Source: Maniola hyperantus (lineage: Eukaryota; Arthropoda; Insecta; Lepidoptera; Nymphalidae). Taken from it: a stretch of DNA of 64,000 nucleotides. The notes beneath the pieces are model-generated. The model searched no databases, was not told where the DNA came from, and was given only the letters and a program-made list of their open reading frames with translations. The stretch's first letter is position 1. Each line of letters opens with the position of its first letter. The position numbers and the translations under genes are program-made. Location: positions 2,480,001-2,544,000 of the forward strand of contig NC_048561.1 of NCBI RefSeq assembly GCF_902806685.2. The letters are read 5' to 3'. Below, piece after piece: positions 11,099-19,430 of the stretch.

Positions 11099-11301
11099 AA
11101 CCGAACAAGTCGACAGCGTTTAGATTCGCAGCTTTTTTTTTGAACTTTTGAAGCGTTCTTTTGGTCGCTCCCCTTCCTGCTTCTCTTTTTGTCTCGTGAT
11201 GAGGATTATGACGCCTCGCTCTCTTTGCGTGGTGTGGGGAAATCTGCGTTGTCGGACTTAACGGTAATCAAAGAAGAATGCTATCATTAAAACACTAACT
11301 G
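11099..11301 (-). repeat. Duplicated coding-like segment, copy 2
   Basis: A direct repeat of 10770-10963, about 330 bp away. It has a stop in the serine run and a frame-shifting indel in the T-run at about 11131. Just outside copy 1's homology the frame adds SDEEK, so copy 2 preserves a little more of the original sequence. Confidence 0.5.
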
Positions 11302-11464
11302 GTGGGTCTGTACAGGGTAGGGTTGCCAACATTTCTTCACAACAATATAGTAATACACATAGATTAACATAAAAAATCATTTTCCATCGCTTTGCCTTTA
11401 GATAAACGCTCACGCACATTGATAAAATATCAGCTTTAAAACAATTTACATATTTATAATATTA
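11302..11464. other. No gene recognised
   Basis: AT-rich sequence up to the mariner boundary. No motif was found. Confidence 0.4.
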
Positions 11465-11995
11465 GGGGTTAAAGTATGAAATTGCCGATTTGTACTGAAA
11501 AATAAAAATTCGTTTTTTTTTTTATTTAACATATTTATTTAATCAAAATAATTACCATTATTATCTATACATTGCTGCCATCTAATAGGAAGCTCATTTA
11601 TGCCTTTGCGATAGAACTCTGGTGATCTAGATTCGACAAACTGTGAAAGCATTTTGCACTGCCTCCTAAGAAGAAAACTTTTTATCACGCAGAAAATTAT
11701 CCAAATCACGAAAAAAATGGTAGTCCGTTGGAGCAAGGTCTGGCGAATACGGAGGGTGACGAATGGTTTCTAATTGCAGTTCCTGTAGAGTTAAAACGGT
11801 TTCTCGTGCTGTATGAGGTCTCGCGTTATCATGGAGCAATAATGGTGAAGATCGATTCATAAGTCGGGGCTGTTTCACTGCTAGTTTCGCTATCATTGTT
11901 CGGAGTTCGGCGCAGTAGACATCTGCCGTTATTGCTTGACCAGATCGGAGAAAGCTATAGTGAATAACACCACGCTGAGACCACCAAACAGTTAC

Positions 11996-12749
11996 TGTTC
12001 GATGTATTTATAGGGAGCACAAAACACTGATATTAAGCTGTCAATGTCTTTAATTTTACTTTCACAATAGTTTATTTGATTGTTGAAATCATTGGCGATT
12101 ATTAAGGTAAACTTATAGGTAAAAAACGTATGCAAAAGAAGATTTATTTCAAATTAGTCCGTATATAAGCAAGGAATCACGTGCGTGGCGATCCGTAGGC
12201 CTCCTACGCACTGGCGACCATAGACGCGGCCAGGCCGCCGCGGCTATGGTCGCCGGTGCGTAGGCAAGCGCGACATGTGGACGGCCGAAAAATTTGCAGT
12301 CGACTTCATTGGACTTTATTGGAGTAATCATTTGATGCTAAATCCCATAAACCTCTTCTATTTTCAACTTCAATTATGAACCTTTCCGTGTCGAAATTGG
12401 CCATTGTAAAATAATCACTCTGTAGCTAGCTACACGTCTGGTCGCCGCGGCCGATGCGGTAGCACTGATGAATTTTAATACAGAAGTGATGTTCTCGACG
12501 GCCACGATTGGTCGCTGGTCGCGTGGCATCAAATTGGACGCCGCGGCCAACGGTGGCCGCTGGTCGCTGGCCGCTAAGTGCGTAGGGGCTATAGCGATTG
12601 CCATATAAAGTCCAGAATTCACTGGCCGCCGCGGCCAGGTCGCGGCGACCATGGTCGCCAGTGCGTAGGAGGCCGTATTGTCTGTAATGGCCGCGCGCAG
12701 CGCCTTCGTGCGTCGTCGGCCGTCTTCGTTTGTTATCGGGCCGTGCGCC
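11996..12749. mobile_element. 754-bp insertion nested in the mariner
   Basis: 'aacagttac' occurs at 11987-11995 and again at 12750-12758, and the mariner frame resumes exactly across it. This looks like a 9-bp (or 8-bp) target duplication, as for hAT or LTR-type insertion. The insert begins TG and ends CA, but I find no terminal inverted repeat and no ORF with a known motif, so the class is open. It contains the GC-rich element at 12198-12674. Confidence 0.7.
12198..12674. mobile_element. GC-rich palindromic MITE, 477 bp
   Basis: GGCCTCCTACGCACTGGCGA at 12198 is matched by its reverse complement ending at 12674. GTA flanks both sides (12195-12197, 12675-12677), suggesting a 3-bp target duplication. 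Inside, 'gcggcca' and 'ggtcgc' motifs alternate in both orientations, giving strong self-complementarity. There is no coding capacity. The GC content contrasts with the surrounding sequence. Confidence 0.8.
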
Positions 12750-13506
12750 AACAGTTACGATTACCTTTTTATTGGTAAGCTTTGCTTTAGGACACTGTTG
12801 CGGCGTTTGACCTGGGGTCAGCCATTGCATTTTCCGCTTACGATTATCGTAAAGAATCCATTTTTCATCACATGTCACAATTCGATCCAATATTCCTTCA
12901 TTTCTGTATCGATTCAACAAGGCAACGCAAGTTTCAACACGCGTTTCTTTCTGCAGATCAGTCAAATCATGAGGCACCCATTTTTCATATTTTTTTACTT
13001 TATTGATTTGACGCAAATGAGTCAATATTGTTGGTAAGGTAACGTTAAACCATGCCGCTAATTCCTGGGTAGTTTGGCTCGGATCGGCTTCCACCATCTC
13101 TTTCAAATCATTGTTATTCACCTGTGTGGGCGGTCTTCCACGTGGTTCGTTCTTCAAATCGAAGTTTCCATCACGAAAGCGTTTAAACCAAACACGCACA
13201 GTGCGTTCATTAGCAGTCCCCTCTCCAAACGCAACATTAATATTTGAGCTGTTTCTGCCGCGTTAGTTCCGCGTCGGAACTCGTATTCAAATATCACACG
13301 AATTTTCGAAGTATCCATCTTTAATGTCTGAGCTGAATAAAAAAACAACTGAAAGTTGATAATCGAATGTTGCACATTTTTTAAAAGAAGAACTACATAA
13401 GTACCGTATGAAAAAAGTTTCACTCAAAAATCTCAAACCATGAAGGTTCTATGTCAATTCGAAGTACCTATTACAATAAAACGGCAATTTCATACTTTAA
13501 CCCCTA

Positions 13507-13814
13507 TTATAATTATCACCACTTATTAACTGCTAAGTTACATTAAGATTTTGAAAGCCGCCATATTGTTAAGAAGACGTGAAAGTAAGAGCGCGCGCGC
13601 CGGTCCCGTGCGGGGGGCTTCCGTCGCCGCGCCCTTCCTCCCGTGCGTTGTTCCCTGAACAGTATGCTTGTCGCTATATCGCTTTGTAAAGCCTTTTAAC
13701 TGTAACCATTACGCAGTTTCTCAATCGACACTGTTTCTTGTTGTTTATTTATACTACCTTGTTTTCGGAGAAATTGCGTCCACATTACCCACATCTGTTT
13801 TAGCAATTTTATAT
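13507..13814. other. No gene recognised
   Basis: A GC-rich patch ('gcgcgcgcgccggtcccgtg' near 13592) lies in AT-rich sequence. No ORF or repeat boundary could be assigned. Confidence 0.4.
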
Positions 13815-14018
13815 AATGTCTCTATCAGACACTAATTGTTTCTCTGGTATTTCGAAAGGTGACATCCTAACTTGCGATGTTAACTTTAAAAAATGCCCAA
13901 GCATAGTTGGTTGTTTATATGTATCTCTTCTTATCTTATTTTATACCGTTTCTCCCCAATAAGTTTGCAAAAAAATATTTAAAATCATCTAAAGTCTTCC
14001 ATCTAGATTTATACAAAT

Positions 14019-14245
14019 CTAGCTTATGCTCGCGACTTCGTACGCGTGGACTACACAAATTTCAAACGCCTATTTTACCCCCTTAGGCGTTGAATTTTCA
14101 AAAATCCTTTCTTAGCGGATGCCTACGTCATAATATCTATCCGCATGCCAAATTTCAGCCCGATCCGTCCAGTAGTTTGAGCTGTGCGTTGATAGATCAG
14201 TCAGTCAGTCAGTCAGTCACCTTTTCATTTTATATATTTAGATTA
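14019..14245. mobile_element. Short interspersed repeat insertion in copy B
   Basis: It is absent from copy A at the equivalent point (about 1970). It starts 'gcttatgctcgcgacttcg', contains a 'cgtccagtagtttgagc' segment and ends with CAGT tandem repeats and a 'ttttcattttatatattta' tail. Related sequence with the same CAGT run and 'cgcgacttcgtccgcgtgg' box occurs near 44430-44510, so this is a dispersed family, probably a non-autonomous LINE/SINE derivative. Confidence 0.6.
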
Positions 14246-14547
14246 GATAACCTAGTTTTTTGACTCTCCTTGTAGGCGTTCGTAAGCCAATTCTAAGTCT
14301 TCTTTGGAACTTTCCGAAGAAAGGAAAAATCCTCATTTCGACGGTGACGTCGTAAAATATTTTTAAAACTTCGACACACTTCTCTAAGAGCATCCAGTCG
14401 TCAGGTGTTAGGGTGTTAAGCCTGGGTTGTTGTATGGCCAGTCTAACTAGTGCATCTTTTATTTTAAGTAACCGGTCAAGCATGTCGTATGTTGAATTCC
14501 ACCTTGTAACGACATTCTGTTTGAGTTTAAGAAGAGGCAGTTCCATC

Positions 14548-16178
14548 ATGTTATTTTTAACTTTCAAGCCCAATTTATAGTATTATTTTCATCTTTATTC
14601 CCTGGTTGATAATATACATTGGGAACATTAATATTCTTTCGAATGAGATGCCTAGATACCGGCTTCCAAATTTTAACAATGATAAATAATATACAGATTG
14701 CAAATATCCAGATTGAAATGTTGATTAATATTCCGGTCCAAGATGATCCGAACTCTTTAATGACTGTCGATAGAGATTATGAGTGAGAATTAGAATTTTC
14801 CTTATAATCTGACAATTTCTTTTTCTTGATCTGAGTCTAGGAAAATGTGTCTGTCATAATCCACAGGATTGGACAGGAGTGCGAACTCTTTCATTTCATC
14901 ATTGATCACATTGTTTTCTTGATACCTTAACTCATCATTGTGTATGAACATACCATTGTAAAGATCACAAGTTTTTGAATTCTTTTCCACTATAACATTT
15001 AAACAATCTAAGATTATTATATTTGGCGATAAATTGTTATCAGTATAATTCATTTTACAGACAGATTTGGATAAGTCGCACCTTATCGAGTTTATATAGA
15101 TTTTCTTATAGAACATATTATACTTATATATTTCACCATTAAATAACCCAAATCCTACTCCATACCCTGGGACCACTGGTGTTATATATGAGAAGTCCCT
15201 CCTATTTAATTGTCCCTTATTTATTATCTTGTCGATGACATCATAGCACCTATCCATTATGTACTGATTGTCAATTGAGAGCTTGATTTCATTTCTATAA
15301 TAAGATTGATCTTCTAATGCTATCTCTCTATTTTTCTCACAGTTGGGAAGACTATTTATTATCATACTGACACGATTTGTCAGATTGTTGCTTATGTTGA
15401 ATCCATGCCCTCTTTCTGTGATTATGAACTGATCTCCACAATATTCAAGTCCTTTACAGGCTCTGGTCAGACTTGTCAGAGGTATATAATTACTTTCTAC
15501 TAATATGTCGGATGGTCCACCGGTTATGTTCCCCAGATATTGTAAAGTTAACTGGTCCGTCTCAATTTGAGGGCATCTCGGCAGCTTGCGGTCAAAGGAT
15601 ATCCACTTCATGTTGTCATATTTAGTATCACAGATGTAATTTGAACATTTTTTATTCAATAATAGATTGTCTTTATATGTCAATGAGTAATGGTCAAATT
15701 CCACATCATGTTGGGTAACCAGAGTATAATCTTTGAAGACTGTATTTGTAGACATCCAACCGCAATCATAGTCTGGTTTGATAGGTTTCCCGATGTAGCC
15801 ATTCGCATGAAGTTTAATTTGATCTATACATTCATGATTGGTAATTGAAATTATTGAGATCGAAAACTCTCTCGATTGAGTTCCGAAGAAATTTTCACTA
15901 CATGTCGAGGACCATCTTTCTTTAGAACACAGATAGCCTTTTTGAATCTTCTCACCAGGGATCGGAACAAATGTATTGAACTCCATTTAAGTAAGTTACG
16001 ACTTTTAATATTCAGTCCGTAATCTTCACAGTTGATGTCATGTTCTGATATAGACATGGAATTGTTATTTATTAGGAATGGGAACAGTATCGATTGAGCA
16101 TATATATTCGTTTTAATTGTAATAAAGAGCAAAGTAAGGAATTTTAAAAGCTTCATTTTAGAGCTGTTGATTATAATC
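14548..16178 (-). pseudogene. Endogenous rhabdovirus glycoprotein (G) insertion
   Basis: From an ATG at 16156 to a TGA at 14564-14566 the sequence spans about 531 codons, a normal length for rhabdovirus G. Visible in order: a hydrophobic signal peptide in the first about 20 codons, a GYLC.K..W..TC segment, CGWMSTNTV, many conserved cysteines, a transmembrane segment at about 14731-14666 and a short basic tail. It is broken by a frameshift near 15990, a frameshift near 14806 and a stop at 14777-14779; the middle 394 codons are open. The insert has a 19-nt leader and about 16 nt after the stop, so it matches one viral mRNA. 'atc' (14545-14547 and 16176-16178) may be a 3-bp target duplication. 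In a virus, G mediates attachment and fusion; here it is a relic. Confidence 0.92.
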
Positions 16179-16387
16179 TGAATTTACATAGCTTGCAGCT
16201 GAAGAACTGTGTTTAAAATACTGCACTATCGCTTTTATTTTATCTAACTGATCTTTTATCGTGTCCAAACTGTGTTGGACCACAAGATTTACGGTATAGG
16301 CGAAAGTTAACGTTTCGAAGGCTGACAACTTAGATACGCGTGCGTGTCAGTTGCAAGTTTTAAAACTGACTGATGTTGTGTATCAAG

Positions 16388-17020
16388 ATTTTACGTTCAT
16401 CAGTATGCGATCTTCACTTATTCTTGAGGGGTCAAAGTTATATTCAATTTCGATAGGCCTCCTGTTGATGAAAATGGTTTAATTTTCGTAAGTAGATAGT
16501 TCCCACAATATTTTCCCACGATTTCACCAAAAATATGCGACAAAGATCCGACGTTCATCAATATGCGACACTTATTCTTGAGGGGTCAAAGTTATACTCG
16601 ATCTCGATTGGCCTCCCGTTGATGAAAATGGTTTCGTTTTCATAAGTAGATAGTTCCCACAATTTTTTCCCACGATTTCACCAAAAATATGCGACCAAGA
16701 TTTTACGTTCATCAGTATGCGATCTTTACTTATTCTTGAGGGGTCAAAGTTATACTCGATCTCGATTGGCCTCCCGTTGATGAAAATGGTTTCGTTTTCA
16801 TAAGTAGATAGTTCCCACAATTTTTTCCCACGATTTCACTAAAAATATGCGACAAAGATTTTACGTTCATCAGTATGCGATCTTTACTTATTCTTGAGGG
16901 GTCAAAGTTATACTCGATCTCGATTGGCCTCCCGTTGATGAAAATGGTTTCGTTTTCGTAAGTAGATAGTTCCCACAATATTTTCCCACGATTTCACCAA
17001 AAATATGCGACCAAGATTTC
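16388..17020. repeat. 158-bp minisatellite, about 4 copies
   Basis: This is the same unit as 2512-5120, with landmark positions near 16393, 16551, 16706 and 16864. One unit lacks a few bases ('atatgcgacacttattc' near 16561). Units here more often keep the GAAAACGAAACC form, so individual units read as an uninterrupted peptide over about 80 codons on the minus strand, before the frame rotates. Confidence 0.93.
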
Positions 17021-17035
17021 AAGAAAGAAATGTGT

Positions 17036-17053
17036 AACCTAACCTAACCTAAC
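17036..17053. repeat. Short (TTAGG)n-type telomeric motif
   Basis: Three and a half units of CCTAA, the complement of the insect telomere repeat, lie between the minisatellite and the densovirus-like insertion. Three units can arise by chance; the location at a junction is why I list it. Confidence 0.4.
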
Positions 17054-17490
17054 TCATTATTATTTAAATTTAACATAATTCAACCTAATCTATTTGCAAT
17101 GAAAGAAAAAATAAGATATAATGCATTTATTTCATGATTACGTGTTCGATCGTTCGTTTAGAATGAACAGAGCGACTATTACAATTCAAAATTATACGCT
17201 TTCCACAGTTTCTCCCAGCAGAATGGCGATATCGTCGTATATTCTTCCAGTTGACGTTTGAAAGTTATCGTGTGTGTTCTTTCGTTGATCGCCTCTCTCG
17301 CGCTCGGTACTTTGCAATACATTTCGATCGGATAATTGCTACACGTGTACAGAATACATTTTTTAATGTCGCAGCGATCCTTGTACTTCACGTCCGTCGA
17401 CATCGGCATACCCGAAGCCAACAGTTTCCACTGTTCGAATTGATTTTCCGTCAGTTTGCACTCGTCCATGAAGCACACGTTGCTGTGTAA

Positions 17491-17674
17491 CAGCACCTCG
17501 ATTGCGGGAAACTTGCATCAATCATTATTACAATCTCAATTGTTCTGATTGGCTAAATTTGTGTGATTCTTGTTGCAACAATGCATTGTAGCCAATAGTG
17601 AGCGAGCGTCAACCAATCAGAGGTGATTGCGATCGTGACATTGTAGCTCCCATTCTCCCGAAATCGAGGTGCTG
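17491..17674. mobile_element. 184-bp MITE inserted in NS1
   Basis: CAGCACCTCGATTGCGGGA at 17491 is mirrored by TCCCGAAATCGAGGTGCTG ending at 17674, one mismatch in 19 bp. The NS1 reading frame is continuous on both sides, so this is an insertion. I found no convincing target duplication. It has no coding capacity. It adds about 21 foreign codons and a stop to the upstream NS1 frame. Confidence 0.8.
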
Positions 17675-17982
17675 GTTGCTATAGTTGAAACTCGAATTCG
17701 GTGTCAATACAGTCAATCTGCAAAAGTTGAATTGATATTCCACCAGCGATGACATGATCATCGGCTTTCCCATCGACGGTACACCGAAAAAGAATAAGTT
17801 ATTCTTCTTACCCGTCTTTCCCTGCAAGTGCATTATGGTAATTATTGCAAAATGTTCAATGTTAATATCGTTATTTTTCAAAATGTTAATTAATGTCCTG
17901 TAAGAGTTATCCTGAAATTCATCCGTCATCATTTCGAGATGTGTCTTTTGGAATTTCGCCTTTGCGCGTTCGAACCGCTGTT

Positions 17983-19092
17983 TTATCGGTTCCGAAAATA
18001 CCAGTATTCTTGCGATGTGTATGTAGTTCTTGATCCTTTCTTGGTATTGTTTGCTGCATATAAATTCAATCCCTTCCGGCGATCTTGCAAGCATCTCCAT
18101 AGCTTCAGATTCTGTGAAAGCACTGTTTTCGCATAAAAGTAGAATGATATCGACATTTCTGTCATAAGCAACGCCGTTTTTTCTATAGTTATTGGACTTA
18201 GAATCGTTTTCCCGTCCGTGTAAAACTTGCCCCTCTTGGCGTGATACTTGATTTCCGTCCCATAATCGTTTTCGTAAGTTACGCTCATCGGTTTCACCAA
18301 CTGCATCCACCAATCCTGAGTTCCCTTGCGGTATTGTTGAGCCTTCATTTCGAAATATTGTATTTCCCCCCTCGGCACATTCAGTCTCGTAGTTTTGCGC
18401 CGTCCATTTATCGATGCCGTCCATTCCACACGAATGACCTGCGCACTTACAAGCTTCAATATGTTCCGGGCCGAGAATATCCTGTAGTACTTGACGACCA
18501 TTGCCGGAATAAAGATACTCGCGTATACAAGACAGGCAGTTAATGCTAGTTGTCTTGTAGCCTTCTTCTCGAATAGTTCGTCCCAGTCTAGAGTTAAAGC
18601 CCCACTGTCGATTTGGACTGACGTATACGATGTGCCAATGCCGTCTTGGACGTCCTTGATGGTGAGCGATGAGTTTGTAAGGTCCGTTATAAATTGGCTG
18701 CATTTCGTCTCCAGATGTGTTGGTGTATGTACCGACTGGACATATTGTTCCCTCCACGTCGGTAGCGCCTTTTCCAGGCCTTTTTGTGCTGCCTCCTCCG
18801 TCAGAGTATCTTCTGACTCGTCCGTTTCCCCATACGACTCGGTATCCGCCATTTCTTTCAGCGACCCCAGTCCCCTCTGTTCCAGCACATAATTCAAAGC
18901 CTTCTCTTCCCTCACCCTCTTCCAATCGATTATGCCCGTCACATCTTCTCCTTCTTCCGTTGGAGGAGGAGCTGGAGGACTCGTCTTCTGATGATTGGAT
19001 GTCAACTCTCTCGGTCGTCTCAGTTGGCTGCACGCCGTCTCGTCGTCTGAGTCCACATTTGTCATAACACGTTTCATTTTTAAAATGTACAA
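17983..19092 (-). CDS. Overlapping NS2-like ORF inside NS1
   Basis: A second, 369-codon open frame lies fully within the NS1 coding region in another phase and starts 85 nt downstream of the NS1 ATG. Densoviruses of Lepidoptera typically encode NS2 this way, by leaky scanning from the same message. The product has no domain I recognise. It begins with an acidic, Pro-rich segment and later becomes basic and aromatic. Two frames staying open over 1.1 kb is unlikely in old neutral sequence, so the insertion is either recent or was preserved. Whether it is transcribed is unknown. Confidence 0.75.
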   Translation of the reverse strand: MYILKMKRVMTNVDSDDETACSQLRRPRELTSNHQKTSPPAPPPTEEGEDVTGIIDWKRVREEKALNYVLEQRGLGSLKEMADTESYGETDESEDTLTEEAAQKGLEKALPTWREQYVQSVHTPTHLETKCSQFITDLTNSSLTIKDVQDGIGTSYTSVQIDSGALTLDWDELFEKKATRQLALTACLVYASIFIPAMVVKYYRIFSARNILKLVSAQVIRVEWTASINGRRKTTRLNVPRGEIQYFEMKAQQYRKGTQDWWMQLVKPMSVTYENDYGTEIKYHAKRGKFYTDGKTILSPITIEKTALLMTEMSISFYFYAKTVLSQNLKLWRCLQDRRKGLNLYAANNTKKGSRTTYTSQEYWYFRNR

Positions 19093-19178
19093 GAGGATAA
19101 GGTTGCTTACTTACCAAGTCTTCTTCGATGTTCGCAGTCGTTATGACGTGGTAGTAGTATATCGGTTTCTCGTTCATG

Positions 19179-19216
19179 ACTGATAATAATATGGCGCTCC
19201 GTCGGCCTTATATACT
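19179..19216 (-). promoter_or_regulatory. Densovirus-type promoter: TATA box plus CAGT initiator
   Basis: On the minus strand TATATAAGG lies at about 19215-19207 and an arthropod initiator CAGT at 19182-19179, about 30 bp downstream. The NS1 ATG follows at once (19177). A very short leader with TATA and CAGT is characteristic of densovirus early promoters and explains how a downstream NS2 ATG could be reached by scanning. Activity in the host is not shown by sequence alone. Confidence 0.7.
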
Positions 19217-19270
19217 GCGTACCCACGCGTAATCACCACTAATTTAATCAGGCATTAATTTAATTGAATC

Positions 19271-19430
19271 AGGTTGCTTCACTCTGCCTAGGCCCAGGAT
19301 GTCACCATTTTGTCACCGTTCGGTCACCACCCTGTCACAATCCACACAGAATGGCGGCATGGCGACCCGAGGCGCGACGCTGTGGCGACCAAACGGCGTC
19401 CAGCAGTGTCTAGGCAAATTGAAGCAACCT
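19271..19430. repeat. Imperfect 160-bp palindrome, likely viral terminal hairpin
   Basis: AGGTTGCTTCACTCTGCCTA at 19271 pairs with the complement of 'taggcaaattgaagcaacct' ending at 19430. The interior stays partly self-complementary, with four GTCAC repeats about 11-13 bp apart on the left (19301-19338) facing GGCGAC-type repeats on the right. It lies about 55 bp upstream of the TATA box, where a densovirus terminal repeat belongs. GAC-rich repeats could be NS1 binding sites. The viral reading is inference from position and symmetry. Confidence 0.6.

Larger units (their letters stand above)
11539..13318 (-). pseudogene. Mariner transposase, DD34D type, interrupted
   Basis: The ATG at 13318 opens a frame with the N-terminal HTH region. 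After a frameshift near 13240 it continues with VRVWFKRFRDGNFDL and GRPP. Catalytic residues are visible as the D of VTCDEKW, the D of LLLHDNARPH and the D of PYSPDLAPTDYHFF, spaced as in mariner DD34D. The C-terminus ends at 11539 in a typical INELPIRWQQC tail. Three defects are clear: the N-terminal frameshift, the 754-bp insertion between VTV and WWSQRG, and a frameshift near 11670. Confidence 0.92.
11465..13504 (-). mobile_element. Mariner element with nested insertion
   Basis: Terminal inverted repeats GGGGTTAAAGTATGAAATTG at 11465 and the complement ending at 13504 are flanked by TA on both sides (11463-11464, 13505-13506), the Tc1/mariner target duplication. Removing the 11996-12749 insertion and one target copy leaves about 1.28 kb, normal for mariner. 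The transposase lies on the minus strand. Confidence 0.93.
13815..16390 (-). pseudogene. hAT-derived transposase fragment, copy B (interrupted)
   Basis: Sequence from 'aatgtctctatcagacacta' onward matches copy A (1742-2510). Coding at 14340-14547 reads LLKLKQNVVTRWNSTYDML, then LVRLAIQQPRL and LLEKCVEVLKIFYDVTVEM, diagnostic of hAT/ZBED-type transposases. The upstream part (TYTVNLVVQ region) resumes at 16179-16390. Two insertions split it: a short lepidopteran repeat at about 14019-14245 and the viral glycoprotein at 14548-16178. No complete catalytic core remains. Confidence 0.75.
17179..19177 (-). pseudogene. Endogenous densovirus NS1-like replication protein
   Basis: The ATG at 19177 opens a 522-codon frame, of which about 501 codons are viral. 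It holds a HUH nuclease motif (HWH at residues 180-182), a following Tyr/Gly segment, and a Walker A-like GVPSMGK at about 465-471. After a MITE insertion (17491-17674) the coding sequence resumes at 17490-17179 with the SF3 helicase motifs MDECK and TCSNYPI. NS1 is the nickase-helicase for rolling-hairpin replication. The residue after the Walker A lysine is Pro rather than Thr or Ser. Apart from the MITE I see no frameshift or stop. Domain order and the overlapping second ORF point to a lepidopteran densovirus of the iteradensovirus type. No capsid gene is present. Confidence 0.9.

Noticed and set aside
18241..18543. Plus-strand ORFs across the densovirus region (also 18491-18892, 18717-19067)
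   Set aside because: They are antisense shadows of two overlapping minus-strand frames with clear viral motifs.
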